52,846 nucleotides of DNA from Dipetalonema caudispina (Eukaryota > Nematoda > Chromadorea > Rhabditida > Onchocercidae), in contig JABVXV010000390.1 of assembly GCA_013365325.1 (NCBI GenBank), positions 1 through 52,846 on the forward strand. The letters run 5' to 3'. The position numbers and the translations under genes were made by a program. Shown one piece after another: positions 1 to 14,200 of this stretch. Below the pieces are notes generated by a model, which saw only the letters and a list, made by a program, of their open reading frames with translations, did not search any database and was not told the origin of the DNA. Every line of letters begins with the position of its first letter. Position 1 is the first letter of the stretch.

Positions 1-177
<177 letters not shown>

Positions 178-2100
178 GTCTAACTTAGGTTTGTTAAGGA
201 TCATTGCAAACATTAACATTAACATTTTCATATATATTTTATTCATAATATGGTAATCGTTATTTCTTTTAAAACTATGCTAATTACATCATTTCTGTTA
301 CTGCTCGCTAATAATTACACGCATTTTATTTTATCATTTATATATTTAATATATAATACATTTTTCATACCACTAATACAGTTATTATTATGATTTCTAA
401 ATAATTATCATTAATTTTTATAAAGCATTTTCTGAAATATCTCTTAACATATTGGTTTATTTTTATTAACAACTGTAGTATAAATAATGTGAACAATATG
501 GACCAATGATAATAATATAAAATTACACAAAAATTACTAAACTATTACTGTAAACAAACAATAATAATTTGATAATAACAAAAATATAATTTTAAGCAAT
601 AATTATTATCATATTTCAATTTAATTACATTATCGAATCTTTCTTTTCTTTTGTACAAAATAGCTAATAATTTTTTGTTTAAAAATATGAATGATATTGA
701 TACTAATAATATCAAACATTTATCATTCAATAATATATTCACATTTTAATCCATAAAAATTTACTATATGTAAAAGATATTCAAACTTGAGTATTACAAG
801 CATATGAAAATTTGAAAATTGATAAGATTTCATAATCTTTAAATATATTTGACATGAAACATACCCTCATTTATATTTTCATTTTTTTTTTCAAATCAAA
901 TAAATTATTTATTAAACGATTGATTGTATGAATAAAAAATGGGAAAAAAAAAAAAGAAATTGGCAAAATCGTTCTAAATTGCATGATAACATTGAGTGCA
1001 TACTTAGCTTGGCCATATATTTTAGCTTTCTTAACTTTCTTCAAGAGGTTTTATGCTATCATCAATCAATTGAGTATTATTTCATTAATGCTATTTATTA
1101 ATCCATCCATTTGAAACGATTAAATAATCCGAAAAAAAAAAAAATTAAAGCAAAAAAATTTTACAATAGAAAGACTATAAATTGTTTTTCACTCTTTGAA
1201 ATTCACAATTTTTAATCATTTCATTTCACACGAAAAGTAAATTTTTATCACTTTTTTTTTTTTCTCTCGCTTTTATATTGCTTTTCCGTTTCCTGTCTTT
1301 CTTCTTTCCTTTTTTTTTTTCTTTTTTTTTTTGATTTGTTATTTGTATTGACTATGAATTTAGAATTTTAATAGAAAAGAACTTGAATAATTTTTAATGG
1401 GAAAAAAAAAACTGAGTTTTAATGTTTATTTTTTCATTCTTCTTTTTTCTATTTTTATTACATTTAGACGAATTTATATACTTTAAAAACGAATATACTG
1501 TAACAATAAAATTATTTTCTTACACCTTCCCTTTTTTTTTTTTTTTTTTTTTTTCATCATTCTATTCAATATTTTATTTTATTCAATATTGTATGAATTT
1601 TCACATACAAATATTTACATATGTTTTCTTTTTTTTTTTTTTTCGTTAGTATTAGTTAGAGATGTGTAACATTGTGTTTGTTTGAAAAAAATACTTTTAA
1701 AAGATGACAAAATTAAATATATATTTCAACTATTTAAACATTTCCATTTCAAATAAAATGTCAATAAAAAATATTATTTTTACATGCATAGTTTCACTGT
1801 TGTATCGCTTAATAAAATTTTAATATTTCAATATTTAATTAGCAATATTTTTTTTTAGTTAATCTATGATAATATTATGTTATACGTTATAATTTATGCA
1901 TTCAATACATTTCTAATGAATTTTTTATGCCATGAAATTTTCACATATATATTTTGCTTCTAAGTATTCTTTAAAAAAAAAAAAAAAAAAGCGAAAAAAA
2001 AAACGAAAAAGGAAAAAAAATACGGAAAATTTGTTAATTTGAAATTTGAGAAAAAATTAGGAAAGATTAAATGGATTTTGACTCGTCATGTGTTAAGTTT

Positions 2101-2197
2101 ATGTGTATGTGTATGTGTATGTATGTATGTATGTATGTATGTATGTATGTATGTATGTATGTGTATGTATGCATGTATGTATGTATGTGTGTATGTT
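2101..2197. repeat. (TATG)n / (TGTA)n microsatellite
   Basis: A tetranucleotide array of TATG with some TGTATG variants. It creates a spurious Thr/His/Ile-rich open frame on the minus strand. Confidence 0.93.
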
Positions 2198-2635
2198 ACG
2201 TCTTGTTGATCAAATTTTATAATAAATAGTATGAAATTAAGAAAACGAAGCATAACAAGAAAAGAGAAAAGTTTTGATGTTAGAAGAAGAGGAAGAGAAA
2301 ATGATGAATGAATAAGGCTATTACACAACATTCTTAGATATTATCATCCACTCAGTTGTACAAAGAATTATTGAAAAACATTGAAGATTTCGGATTTTTT
2401 CACTCCTCACTAAATTTAATTTTGATATTCAAAAAAAATTTTTTTTTTCAAAAATTTAATCTCAATTTTTTTTTCCCATTTTTATATAAATTCCATATTA
2501 CTTTGTGATTCATTTTTCTTTTATATAAATTTATGCATTATATTTTATTAATTAATGAAATTAGGTACAATTTCACCAGATTCATTGTTACAAAAAAACA
2601 TGCTTCTATTTCACTATTAGAAAATTCGTAATAAT

Positions 2636-2638
2636 AGC

Positions 2639-2684
<46 letters not shown>

Positions 2685-2692
2685 GTAATAAC

Positions 2693-2741
<49 letters not shown>

Positions 2742-2750
2742 TTAATAGAT
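2636..2750. repeat. (AAT)n microsatellite
   Basis: A near-pure AAT array with a few substitutions. It leads directly into a higher-order repeat made from the same trinucleotide. Confidence 0.93.
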
Positions 2751-2900
2751 AGTAATAATAATAAACAGTAATAATAATAAATAGTAATAATAATAATGAT
2801 AGTAATAATAATAAATAGTAATAATAATAAATAGTAATAATAATAATGATAGTAATAATAATAAATAGTAATAATAATAAATAGTAATAATAATAATGAT
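2751..2900. repeat. 50-bp higher-order repeat x3 built from AAT
   Basis: Three head-to-tail copies of a 50-bp unit occupy 2751-2800, 2801-2850 and 2851-2900. Each unit has three subunits of 16, 16 and 18 bp, each starting AGTAATAATAATAA and ending AT, AT and TGAT. Copies 2 and 3 are identical as read; copy 1 differs by one base in its first subunit (AAAC for AAAT). A degenerate fourth start (AGCAAT) follows at 2901. Confidence 0.92.
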
Positions 2901-4732
2901 AGCAATACTAGTAATAATTCAATATACATAAGCGATATATTCTATAGTTATTAATTTCAAATGTTATTTGATTATTATTCGATTCTAAGTGTATGATTAG
3001 AGAATAATTTTCATATGTTTCATGCAGCTAAAAATGTATTTAGCACAATTTAAAAAAAAAAAAAAAATTCATTCCATATGTTTTGCAGCATTCGATGATT
3101 GAATATGCATGTAATCATATTTGTTGCATTCTATTAGGCAATATTTTTGATTATCTTATGAAATAAAATTGAAGAAATGACGACAATCGAACATATATCA
3201 AGTAGGTTTCATCTTGTCAACTTTTTATAATTTTTCAAATTTATTCATCTATTTTGCTCATTTCATTCTCAGCTCTTTTCATTCACTTTCAATTTTTCTT
3301 CCTGTCAAGTAATAATATTTGTTATTAAAATTATGGCAACAATTTTTTTTTTTTTCCCAGTAACAACTAATTTGAATAATGCTTTTTTTTTTTTTTTTTT
3401 TTTTTTGTTTACTTTCAGAATACTGCAATTCATTTGAATAGAACTAATATTTTTTTTGAGAAAATGCATTAAATGATAGTTTATTGTTTATCATAGCAAA
3501 AATTGATAATTCTTTTCTTAATAATTCCATCAATTCATTATCATTATTATAACATAGATTACAATTTATTATCATTCAGAAATTTCAACATATTTCTATA
3601 AATGATCCCGTGATGTCTAATTTTTTTTTCTCTTTTCGTAAATATTTACATTTTTCCATTTTTCTTTTCTTCTTTTTCATTTTTTACTTTTATAATTTCT
3701 TTTTAATACTTAGGTGGAGGAGTAGGGTGAAAAAAAAAAAAAAAAAAGTGAACAAATGGTAGAGAAAAAAGAAAAGTGCTTTTTATAAGGAATGAATGAT
3801 AGGAGTTGTTTATATTTATATAAACCTAAACTAAAAATAGCTTTTTAAATTAATTATAGCAATAATTGAATAGCTTTAATATGACGTCAAATTATTTTGA
3901 TTTCGTTTTCTCATCTCTTTTCTGTTTCATTCTTTTTCTCCCTCTCCCTTTCTCTCTTCCTCTCTCTCTCAAAAATCGTTTCCTCTTTTCCTCTTTTTTC
4001 ATTTTTTTTTTTTTTTTCTACTCCAAAACAAAAATTTTATGAAAGAAAAAATTTTTTGAATAAAAGTTAAAAAAAAAAAATGGATTTTTTAATTTCGACA
4101 AAATCATCCAGTAAAATGATGAATAATTTTTCAATTTTCATTATTTCTGAGTATAGAACTGTTCTACAACTAATGGAAGAAAAGGCAAAATGAAAAATCG
4201 AATTTGATCCATTTGGTTCAAATGATTGTTTCGAAATAATAAATTTAAATTTTACAACTTGTTTAATTCATTCATCTTTTTTAGGTATTAGAAATAAAAA
4301 AGTCTAATATGTACTCTTTTACTCTGCTTTTCTTGAAATTTTATCAAAATTGGAAAATGTTTTTCCTTGTTATAATAAATTTCTTTTTTTTTTAAAAAAA
4401 AGATTTTACTAAACTTGAAAAAGAAAAAAATTTCCCTTTTTTCTTTTGTTACCTAAAAATTATATAACAATGTTTTAAATTCATATAACTCTTCATGCTA
4501 TTCCTTCCTTTTTTTTTAAAAAAAAAAAAAATTTCTTAAAATTTCTATATTGTTTGAAATTTCATTCTTTTATTGAAAAATTTAAAAAAAAAAAATTTTT
4601 GCATGTTTTAATTTCCTATTAAAATAATATCTAACAACGAATGATTGAAAGAATGTGTCATTGTTGCCATTACTATATTTTTATGCTTTATCTTTTAAAA
4701 TTATGATAATTAATAATACAAATAACAGCAAC

Positions 4733-4816
4733 CAAACAACAACAACAACAACAACACCAACAATAACAATTAATATTGTTGTAATAAATGTTGTTATTGT
4801 AGTATTATTGTGAAAA
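4733..4816. repeat. CAA-rich tract facing a TTG-rich tract (imperfect inverted repeat)
   Basis: A CAA array on the plus strand is followed after about 15-20 bases by TTG-rich sequence, so the two halves can pair imperfectly around the TTAATATT centre. It is probably a by-product of microsatellite growth. Confidence 0.5.
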
Positions 4817-5290
4817 AAAAAAAAAAAAAAAATTGTAATTTTATTGATATTATTTCAACTATCCATACAATATATTTTGCTTTTTGATCTTATCATTGTA
4901 TGATTTATTTGTTAGTTCTTTTTTCCTTCGTTTTTTTTTTTTTTTTTCCCATTTTTCGTCTTTTTTTCACGACCTTTTTTAATCTATTGTAATAGAACCA
5001 GTTATGCTGCAATAACAAGAAATAAATTTAGAAAAATATTTCTTATGATATAGATCATTTTTCAATTATTAAATGGTATAATTTAAGTTAATTGAAATTT
5101 TTGATAATTAAGGAAAGAAAGAGGAGGAAAAAAAAAAGATGTTTTATTTTAAATTGTTGTATTCATTCAAATCATTTTTTGTAAATACAAATATATTATT
5201 TATTTATTTATTTTTTTTTTTTGATTCTTCTTTTTTTTCTTTTTTGTGTTAATTATACATAATACTATGCATCTCATTATTTTAGTGATT

Positions 5291-5410
5291 AAAATTTAAA
5301 TCTTGTTTCAAAGGTTTCAATTTGCATTATATTTTGAGGATTAATTTAAATCTTGTTTCAAAAGGTGTTTTGATTTTCCTACTTCATGGATTAATTTGAT
5401 TTAAATTCCA
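5291..5410. repeat. Degenerate 50-bp tandem repeat, about 2.4 copies
   Basis: The string TTTAAATCTTGTTTCAAA recurs exactly 50 bp apart (5295 and 5345). The string GGATTAATTT also recurs 50 bp apart (5338 and 5388). Units are 5291-5340, 5341-5390 and a partial copy from 5391. Confidence 0.7.
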
Positions 5411-5892
5411 TTCCTTATCATTGAGTATTGATATGTATGATCAAACAAAGATTCAAATTGCTTCATATTTTTTTTTTTTTGCAGTCTTTTCCGATGATTC
5501 ATTTTTACCGAATAAGTCATTTGCATACAGCAACAAGAAATTATTACAAATGTTTCCAAATAATTGTATTTGTTTTATGCAAAATTTACAAAACAATGAT
5601 TCTGTTCAAATTTTTATTTTCGTTAAATTTTATTTGTCTGCAAATTATTACTTTATTAAACATTTTAAAAAGGCTTTAAATATAATTGGATTAGGGAATA
5701 AATATGCAGCGATTATATAAGAGCAAAATGTTTTAAGGTTAAGAGCCAAGGTAAATTAATTCCTTACAACTTTTCCTACATCTTTTTCCTTTAATTGCTG
5801 GAGACAATATAACTGTGAAAATAAATGGATTTACCGATACGATAAGAGAAGGTCGATAAATTTAAAGTACTATTCTAAGAAAAAGCCTGGGA

Positions 5893-6122
5893 CTAAAGAT
5901 GTCTGATCCTATTTTAGGAAACTTTCAAGGCTAAATATGTTTAGTTTTGGCTTTAGGAAATTTCAAAATTAGAGATATTTCAAACTCTTAGCCTAAGAAG
6001 ATTTCAGGATTAAAGATGTTCAATTCTGACTTAAGAAGATTTCAAGATAAGCGATATTTAATTATGGCCTAAAGAATTTTCAAAGTTAGTAATGTTCAAC
6101 TCTGACTTGGAAAATTTTTATA
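5893..6122. repeat. Diverged minisatellite, unit about 38-40 bp, about 6 copies
   Basis: Six successive units share the pattern TTARAGATGTTCAATTCTG, then a CTTAAGAAA-like block, then TTTCAAGG. They are strongly diverged from each other, and no copy shows coding content. Confidence 0.75.
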
Positions 6123-7804
6123 ATGGAAAAATTTCGTTAACAGAAAATTGCTGAAATTTAACTTCAGTTACGATATTAATCTAACTGTTATTTAAATATT
6201 TGATCAAAAAGAAGATATGAATAAAAATTACTTCAAGTTTTTATTTTCTTTTTCTGACATTAAAACAGTTAAATATTCATCAGTGAAAAAATGGATGATG
6301 AAATGAAATTATTGTAATGATGGATAAGATTTATTGCTAAAAGAGATGAAATCTTTCTTAATCAAAATACTTGGAGAAAAAAAACAGAAGAAGATTTTTG
6401 TCTCTTAATTGAAAATGTATGGATTTTGTAAATTTCAATCTTTCAAATAATTGTCAATGGTTTATTTTTATATAAAATAATTACAAAAATGGTTTCTATT
6501 AATACTATTTTCCTTCATTTTATTAACAAAATCATTACATTTCCAATTTTATACATCTCCTTTTCCTTACTTCCTAATTAATTTTTTATAAATTCTTTGA
6601 AATATTTCATTTTTTGCGAAATTTTAGTCGAACTAAAATTGCTAATGCAAAATATAAATATTGAAAAGTGACTTTGAAAAAAAAAACAAAGAAAAAATGA
6701 AGTTGAAAGATTTATTATGATTGCTTGAATGAATCCTTTTCTCGAACATTTCATCTCAAGTTCTATAAAAAATGTTCCTTGCTCCTTCTATTTTTCTTTT
6801 TAAAAATAAAAATCGTTTATTTTCTTTTTTTGTGCCCATTTTTGTAAATGCTTATCATCCACATAATTACTCGATTTGATCTAATTTAATTCTTTTTGAT
6901 TAAAACAATTAAATATTTAATGTTTTCAAAAATTTTTATTAGTACAAATCACACTAGCTGATGAATATCTGAATGATTATTATTCATTGCAATGGAATAA
7001 TTTGATTTGCCAATAAATGGAAACAATTTGCAGTTCAATTTCTTAAAGAAATTCGATCCAATCATATGGCATTTTAATTTCATACCAGAAAAATGTATAT
7101 TTCTTACCAAACGCTAACAAAATTCTTCATTCAATTATCAGTTCAATTTTTCATTCCTTTGAAAACTTTCCGAAGTATCAATTTTAAATTTCTGAAATAT
7201 CAAAAATTTTTTTCTGGTGTCGTTTTTGGTTAATTGATTCAAAAAAAAAGTTGGCATATTTTGCTGATTAAAAAGAAAATTTTTCGGCTAAATTTTGTTT
7301 TAAACTTTTTCATACGTTTCATACTTATTCAATTTTTCATTTTATGCTAAAGAAAGAGAGACTGAAGACAGAGAGAGAAAGAGTGAAAAAAAGCTCATCC
7401 AAATTTTTATTACCAATTTTCAGATATATTGAATATACAGATTTCCTCACGTTGTGCTGTATTTTCTGCACAACAAATATAAAAAATAAAAAACTTTTTC
7501 TTAATATATACATTTCTATTTTCCTAATTATTCTTTCACCTCGATTTTTGCTTTCCTTTTTTTTTCTGAATTTATTCATTTGAAAAAAGTTTCCTTTTAA
7601 AAATGAAAAGATGCAAATAGTTTGCTTAAAATTTTTTTTGAAATTTATAATATGGAAAAAATATAATTAATATTTCTATATGATTTTGCATGCTAATTTG
7701 TAATAGAAATTAATCTCATTTTTTAGTTTGGCTTTTCTTTTTCTTTTTTTCACCACAAATTCGATTAAAAAGATGGAGTAAATTTTCGATGATACTTAAC
7801 GAAG

Positions 7805-7818
7805 TATTATTTTTAGGT
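7805..7818 (+). other. Candidate trans-splice acceptor before the SLC6 ATG
   Basis: ATTATTTTTAG ends at 7816 and the ATG begins two bases later at 7819. The frame upstream of the acceptor does not give a convincing coding exon, so an SL trans-splice site is more likely than a cis intron. This is inference from nematode biology. Confidence 0.55.
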
Positions 7819-8242
7819 ATGACAAACCTCACCGAAGGTTTGAAAGTGGATGAAAAAGATCAAAATGCATCGATAAATTTTAAGGCGACAAAAGCGATGA
7901 CAGATAATAGTGGTAAAAATAAGAAAAAGGTGAAATCTATGACAGCAGAACGAGATCAATGGTCGGGACCATTCGATTTTATCATGTCAATGATCGCATA
8001 TGCTGTTGGATTAGGTAAGAATGATAAAAAAAAATAAAACTGAGATAAAGAAATTTATCGGAATGAAATTTTAGTTTATGTAGTCAGAAATGATAAAGCA
8101 TATAATTTGTTAGAAAAAAAGAAATTAAATAAACCAATAGATTGAAATAATTTTTGCAAGTTCCTCTTTCGAATTATGGAATTATTTCTGCTGATTGGAT
8201 GAAAATTAAATCAAATGAAAGTATTACTTAAATCATGTCGAG

Positions 8243-8297
<55 letters not shown>

Positions 8298-11200
8298 TAT
8301 GTATATATGAAGTGATGATAATATTATGCAGAAGTTATTGAAATATTTTATTAGAATATAAAAATAAGTAACATTTTTGAAAAACAACAGACGTATATTT
8401 TGAGAAATTTCAAATAAGCCATAATATATTTTTGCCTTGAACAATATACCACTTATTTTTGGCTTAAATTATCTTCAAATAATTGAATAGTTTGAAAGTT
8501 AATACCGAAATAAAGAAGTTTTTGGCAAGGCTTACTAAATTATTCAGTAAATCTGATTTTTACAGTCATGTTACCACCAGAATATGTATTTCGCTAAATG
8601 ATTAGATATTAGATGAGTTTTTTAATGATTACTTGAAAATTTTTTAGGCAATGTATGGAGATTTCCATATTTATGCTTTAAAAATGGCGGTGGTTCGTTT
8701 TCTTTTTTTCTTGATAGTTTAAAATATAAAGTTAAAATTTAGATTATTTAAGCAAAGCATAGACATTTTTGAAATAATTTGGTGAAATTTTCGCTAAGAA
8801 TATGTTTTAAATTGCTTAAAATTAAAATATATGTTTTTAACAGGTTCATTCCTGGTTGTTTACATAATATTTTTTTCTCTTGGCGCATTACCTGTGTTTA
8901 TTATGGAAATTACGATAGGACAATATGCACAACGTGGCGCTATGGAAATTTGGAATTTATGCCCCTTATTTAAAGGTTAAATAAATTAATACCATAATTT
9001 ACGATAACTACTGTAATCTGATTACTAAAATTACGGTAGTTCTATCCATTTCTTTCTATAGGTGTTGGTATTGGTAATGTTGTAATTGCATTTATGTGTA
9101 TCGCATATTTTTGTGTCATATCAAGTTGGTCCATCTTTTATATGGTCAATTCGTTGTCATCTGTTTTCCCATGGGAAACATGCAACAATTGGTGGTAAGT
9201 TTTCTATTATTCATACAACCTATCTTGATAGATACGGTAAATTTTTGATTACTCATATTATCGTAACCTATCTCAATAAATATATTTATTAGTTTTAATC
9301 TACATATATTGATATATATGAACTGTGCATATAAAGCGTTTATTTAACTAACGTTTTACATTTACTTTATACTTAGAATCAAACATATATTAAATATATT
9401 AAACTTTAACCTATAGATAACAACAAACTTTTAAATAGGATTGCTTCATATTTTTACGGTGAAGCTTTGCAATCGTTTATTCATAACGTTTAAATTGGAA
9501 CTTTTTTTTAGGAATGATAAGACTTGTATAACTGGAAATGAAGATGCAACAGTAATATCCGAAATTATTGCAAATTTGTCGAAATATAATTTAACTACTG
9601 AAACAAGCGTTGAACAGTACTGGGAGTTAGTCGAAACATATCTGTTTGCTAATAATTTTTTGTAATCTGTAATACAGCTAAGATGATGTAATTGTGATTA
9701 ATAATGAAATGATATAAAAAATAAATTTTTGAGTGTTTCTTTTGATTTTGTAGGAATGAAACTTAAATTAAAATTGACCAAAATCTAGTAATCAATTTTT
9801 TCTTTCATTTTTTCCTTAAAATTCAATAATATTTCATATTTTTGATAGCATAAAATATAAATTTAAAATGGTTTAATGATACTTTGGAAAATTATTTCTT
9901 TCCGCTCGTTTTTTTGCAGGCGACGAGTGCTGATGCAAACCGATTCGATATCAACCTTTGGTGGAATTCAATGGGAGCTTCTCGGAATAATGGCGCTGTC
10001 GTGGATTGTCGTATACTTCGCACTTTGGAAAGGCATTACACGTGCTCGCAAGGTAAACAAAAAAAAAAAGAGAGGGAGAAAAATTAATTGGTGTAATTAG
10101 AATTAGGAAGAAGTTTGGCATAGGTGTTAAAGATATAAAATATATTTTCTTCTTCCTCTTCTTGTTAAATCGTTAGTGGTTTAGGTCGAATGATTGGCGT
10201 TAAATTAGGCAGAAATATACAAATGACTATTGTTTCTTTTTTCGGAATTCTTGATCAAATTTCAATTTATATACAAATTTTTCAGCGGAGTTATTTTACA
10301 GGATTATGTAATGGCCTGTTTTGCATTTTTTCGGCCAAGCAACAATTGCTGGTTACTTTTCCATTTCTGGAATATTGAATTAGGATTGACTTCCAGCATA
10401 CGTTATTTTAGTTTGCTTCAAATTGAAGACGAAAAAAAAAAAAAGCTCAATGTAGTAACAGCTAAGTAAATACATTGCAATTAATAATACGTAGTAAAAT
10501 AGCGAAAAAGTTAGCATATAAACGTGAAAAAATTCAATGATAACTGTAACTGTGTTTTTTTTTTTAATTTGTAGGAACAGATCTAAAATTTGATGAATTT
10601 TTTTTTTTTTTTTTCAAATTTTTAGAATTAGTTAAGAGGACAGTTTGTAGCAAAAACAATCTGAGAAGCTGGACAGTAAGCATTCATTCATTCGGTGTTG
10701 TTCAACGCACGCATACAATATATACCCGACGAATTTATTGATCCTCTAAACAATTTGCCAAAGATGGCAGGTAACTTTTGAGATTGAGTTTTTTTGGAAA
10801 AAAAAAGAGTCGTATTTATGCAAAAAAAAAAAAAAAAAAAAAAAATGAAATTGAAAACAAAATTAATTTGGGTAATAAAATTGAATACAACACAATGCTA
10901 TTACAACGTCTAAGAAAAGGAACTGATTAATAGTATCAATTAGTGAAATATTTTCGAAAACGTAGCATTTCCTAACTTTATCTACAACTACTTTCATCGT
11001 CGATTTATAGCAATGATGATTGAAATTGAATTTGGCAAAGAAAAAGTATCGGTAAAAAAAAAGTCCTCGAACTATTTTTTTTTTTTGATGTGTTTGTTTG
11101 CGTACCTCAAAATTTTACGAATGTTTAAATATTCTTAAATTTAAATTAAATTTTGAATTTTCCAGATTATTATGAAATTTTTTGACAGCAAAGTTACAAT

Positions 11201-14200
11201 TGTTATAAAAAATAATCGATGCAAAATATTTTAATTTCATTGATAATGTTGAAAATAAATCCTTCATGTAATTAGTAATGATTCTGGAATACTTAATAAC
11301 TATAAATAAGAGGGAAGTAATTGTAATTTGGAAGATTAGATATCTTTTTGTTAATAAATCATTGATTTGCGCGGTGTTGTAGGAATTTTCAGAATTTTTT
11401 GCTAAGAAATATTCGAGCCCACTTTTATGTTGGATTCTTTAAATGGAAAAAAATGTTTCTTCTAAATCATTTACATCGGTAGTGTTCATCAATGAAGATG
11501 ATGAATAATTCTAGCGGATTCTAATAGCTTTATGAATTCTGGTTTACGTCGACATCCATCTTGATCAGTTCTTCCAACTTGATGTTAGACTATGATTACA
11601 TCGTCATTCAGTGTTTTTCGCTTCCCGAACTTCTTGAAAAGTATAATGAGTAATCGGTAAAACTTGAAAACGATATATCTAGCATTACAACGATTACTGC
11701 TTCTTATGCCATTTCCCACAATGCAGCAATTTCTTCGTTCATTATTTCGTATCGTGCGATACATAATTATCCTCCCTCCTTCCTCTCAAAGTTTCTGATG
11801 TCACAGCGAATTCCGAATTCATTACATCAAACAATTAATGGTGGCTTACTGGAACTTCATCTAACAATTATCGTAATTGGATCTACGCTCGAAATAATTT
11901 TCCATCTATAAGCATATATTTTGGCAGACATTATTTTCAGCAATCTTTTCACACAGTATTTTTATGCTCATCTTTTCAGCTTCAAATATGTGTACATTTC
12001 ATTTTCTTCTCTTTTCGGATACTCTCCTCAACAATCTAACAAAAATTAAATGAATCCCGAATATTTGCTTTAAAACAAAGACGAAAAAGAAAATGGTTCA
12101 TCATTTTTTTTTTCTTTTTTTTGTTTAGGAAAAGGGAATGAACATTGTGAATTTATTTCAAAAAAAAAAAACATGCTTTTTTTCATTGCAGTTTGTGTAT
12201 TTTTGCGCGTTATCACCGTATTTCATGCTGGCAATTCTGCTTGTTCGTGGCTTAACATTACCGGGCGCTGACGTTGGCATTTATTTTTACCTAGTACCTA
12301 ATGCGACAAAATTATGGGACGTTATGGTGTGGAAAGATGCCGGCACTCAGGTACTTCTTCCTTATTTTAAATATATTTTTAAATAATTTTTTTATAATTT
12401 ATAGATGATTTTTCTACTTTTTCTATCAATTACAAGTGTGATTTCATTTTTTTTTCAACTTAAAAAAAAAAAAAATTGAATTATTTTCCTTTGTTGTCAG
12501 AGTATAGTTGTGATTGTTTCAAATCCAATTAATATTTTATTAATAAAGATGGATTAATATTACTGTTTTGATATCATTTCAATTCTTAATTTTATTTGTT
12601 CTTATTGAAACAATCCATCTTATACACTTAGTATGATAATAATAACTATTTTATATAAGCTTCCTGAAAATGTTTATTAATGTCATCTGCAAAATGACCA
12701 TATTTAATAAATTGATAAGTAAGTGTAATTTTCTATTATAATCAAATTATATTGTATTATTATTTATCCTGACTAATAAATTCACACTTATTTTTAATGT
12801 TCAACCATTGTCCCTTTCAAATAAACAAATAATACACACACATGCACACATACACACTCTCTAGTAATTTGCATATGAAAATAACCTTTCTAAATTTTTT
12901 AATAGTCAAATTTTAAGTTTATTATTATAAAAGTCAGCTTTAATTATACATTGCCAAGTAAGATCTTTTTTTTTAAACTTGCTTTAATAAATATAGGATT
13001 AATAATAATTACAATATACCATTCAATCATTACTTATTTTCAGGTATTTTACTCATATGGAGTGGGATTCGGGACATTAATTGCTTTGGGTTCTCACAAT
13101 AAAAAATCTCATAATTGCTTCAGGTAAATATTTCATCATTAGCATACATTATAAAACTGATAGAATGACAAACTATTGAAGAATTTCTTAGTTTAATATA
13201 ATATACGAATACCAACATATTGTTAGTTTTGAAAAAATTTTCGTTTTTTTTCAAATAAGAATTATTGTAGAGATGGATTTATTATGTGCTTCATAAATGG
13301 ATCTACAAGTTTAATTGCTGGTAAGTTTGATAAAATTTTTTGTTTTTCTAAAAAAGTTTCGTATTTTTATTATGTTTAACTACGAAAGTGGAAGTACAAG
13401 GAAAAAGGCGAATAATCCATCGATAGCTACATGCATTCCACAGAAATGGCCAAATAGTCATTTTGCATGAGAGAGAGATAAGAATTTAGATTAGACATGT
13501 GTTAAAAATTTCATTAAATTTTAATCGATATTGGTAATGTTTGCATAAGCAAGACGAATAGTTTTTATTAATCCTGAATTTTCTCCTTATCTTTTATCTT
13601 GAATGCTTTAGTTTCTCCTAGTCTAGAACAGAATTCTAAAATTTCAGTTTTTTTCAAGTCTGATGAGCCAAATAAGTGTATGTTCAAAGCAATGAGCGAT
13701 TTAATGATGATAATTAAATTATGCAATTTCCTTTTAGGTTTCGTTGTTTTTTCCATTCTTGGCTATATGTCGGTTACTGTTGATAAAAATATTGCTGAAA
13801 TTGTCAAACCAGGTTTAAATCTTTCAAATTAAGTTAAATAGGCTGCTAGTATTTTAAAAGAATAGCATTAGAGATACTAATGTTGGAATCATTGGATTAG
13901 ATGGGAATAAATCATTAATTTATCATTTTCATATGATTTTTAATTTTTCAAATTCAAATGATACGCCAGTTTGATCGATCAATCACAAAATTTAATATTT
14001 TATTACAGGACCAGGTTTAGCATTCTTAGCATATCCCGAAGTAGCCAGTAATCTTCCTCTTAAACAACTTTGGTCCATGCTATTCTTTTTGATGATTACA
14101 ATCCTTGGCCTTGATAGTCAGGTTAGTAATTTATAAATGCAGAAGTGCATTTTGTTCCATAAACATATCAAAAAAAAAAAAGAGAAAAAATCAGCATAAT

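Larger units (their letters stand above)
178..7815. other. Gene-free AT-rich region upstream of the SLC6 gene
   Basis: I see no exon with recognisable protein content on either strand. The stretch is dominated by poly(T)/poly(A) runs, pyrimidine tracts, microsatellites and two minisatellites, listed separately. Open frames here, such as 5421-5720 on the plus strand, are built of Phe/Ile/Asn/Lys-rich low-complexity sequence and lack family signatures. The last part should hold the SLC6 promoter and outron, but no specific promoter element can be named. Confidence 0.6.

Noticed and set aside
2086..2331. 81-codon Thr/His/Ile frame on the minus strand
   Set aside because: Mostly the TATG microsatellite.
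2606..2929. 107-codon Ile/Tyr/Leu frame on the minus strand
   Set aside because: Translation of the AAT microsatellite and its higher-order repeat.
5421..5720. 99-codon plus-strand frame
   Set aside because: Phe/Asn/Ile/Lys low-complexity composition, no acceptor-donor structure and no recognisable motif.
9876..10087. Alternative frame of SLC6 exon 6
   Set aside because: The frame [21 protein letters not shown] is the conserved SLC6 helix; the other frame is chance.
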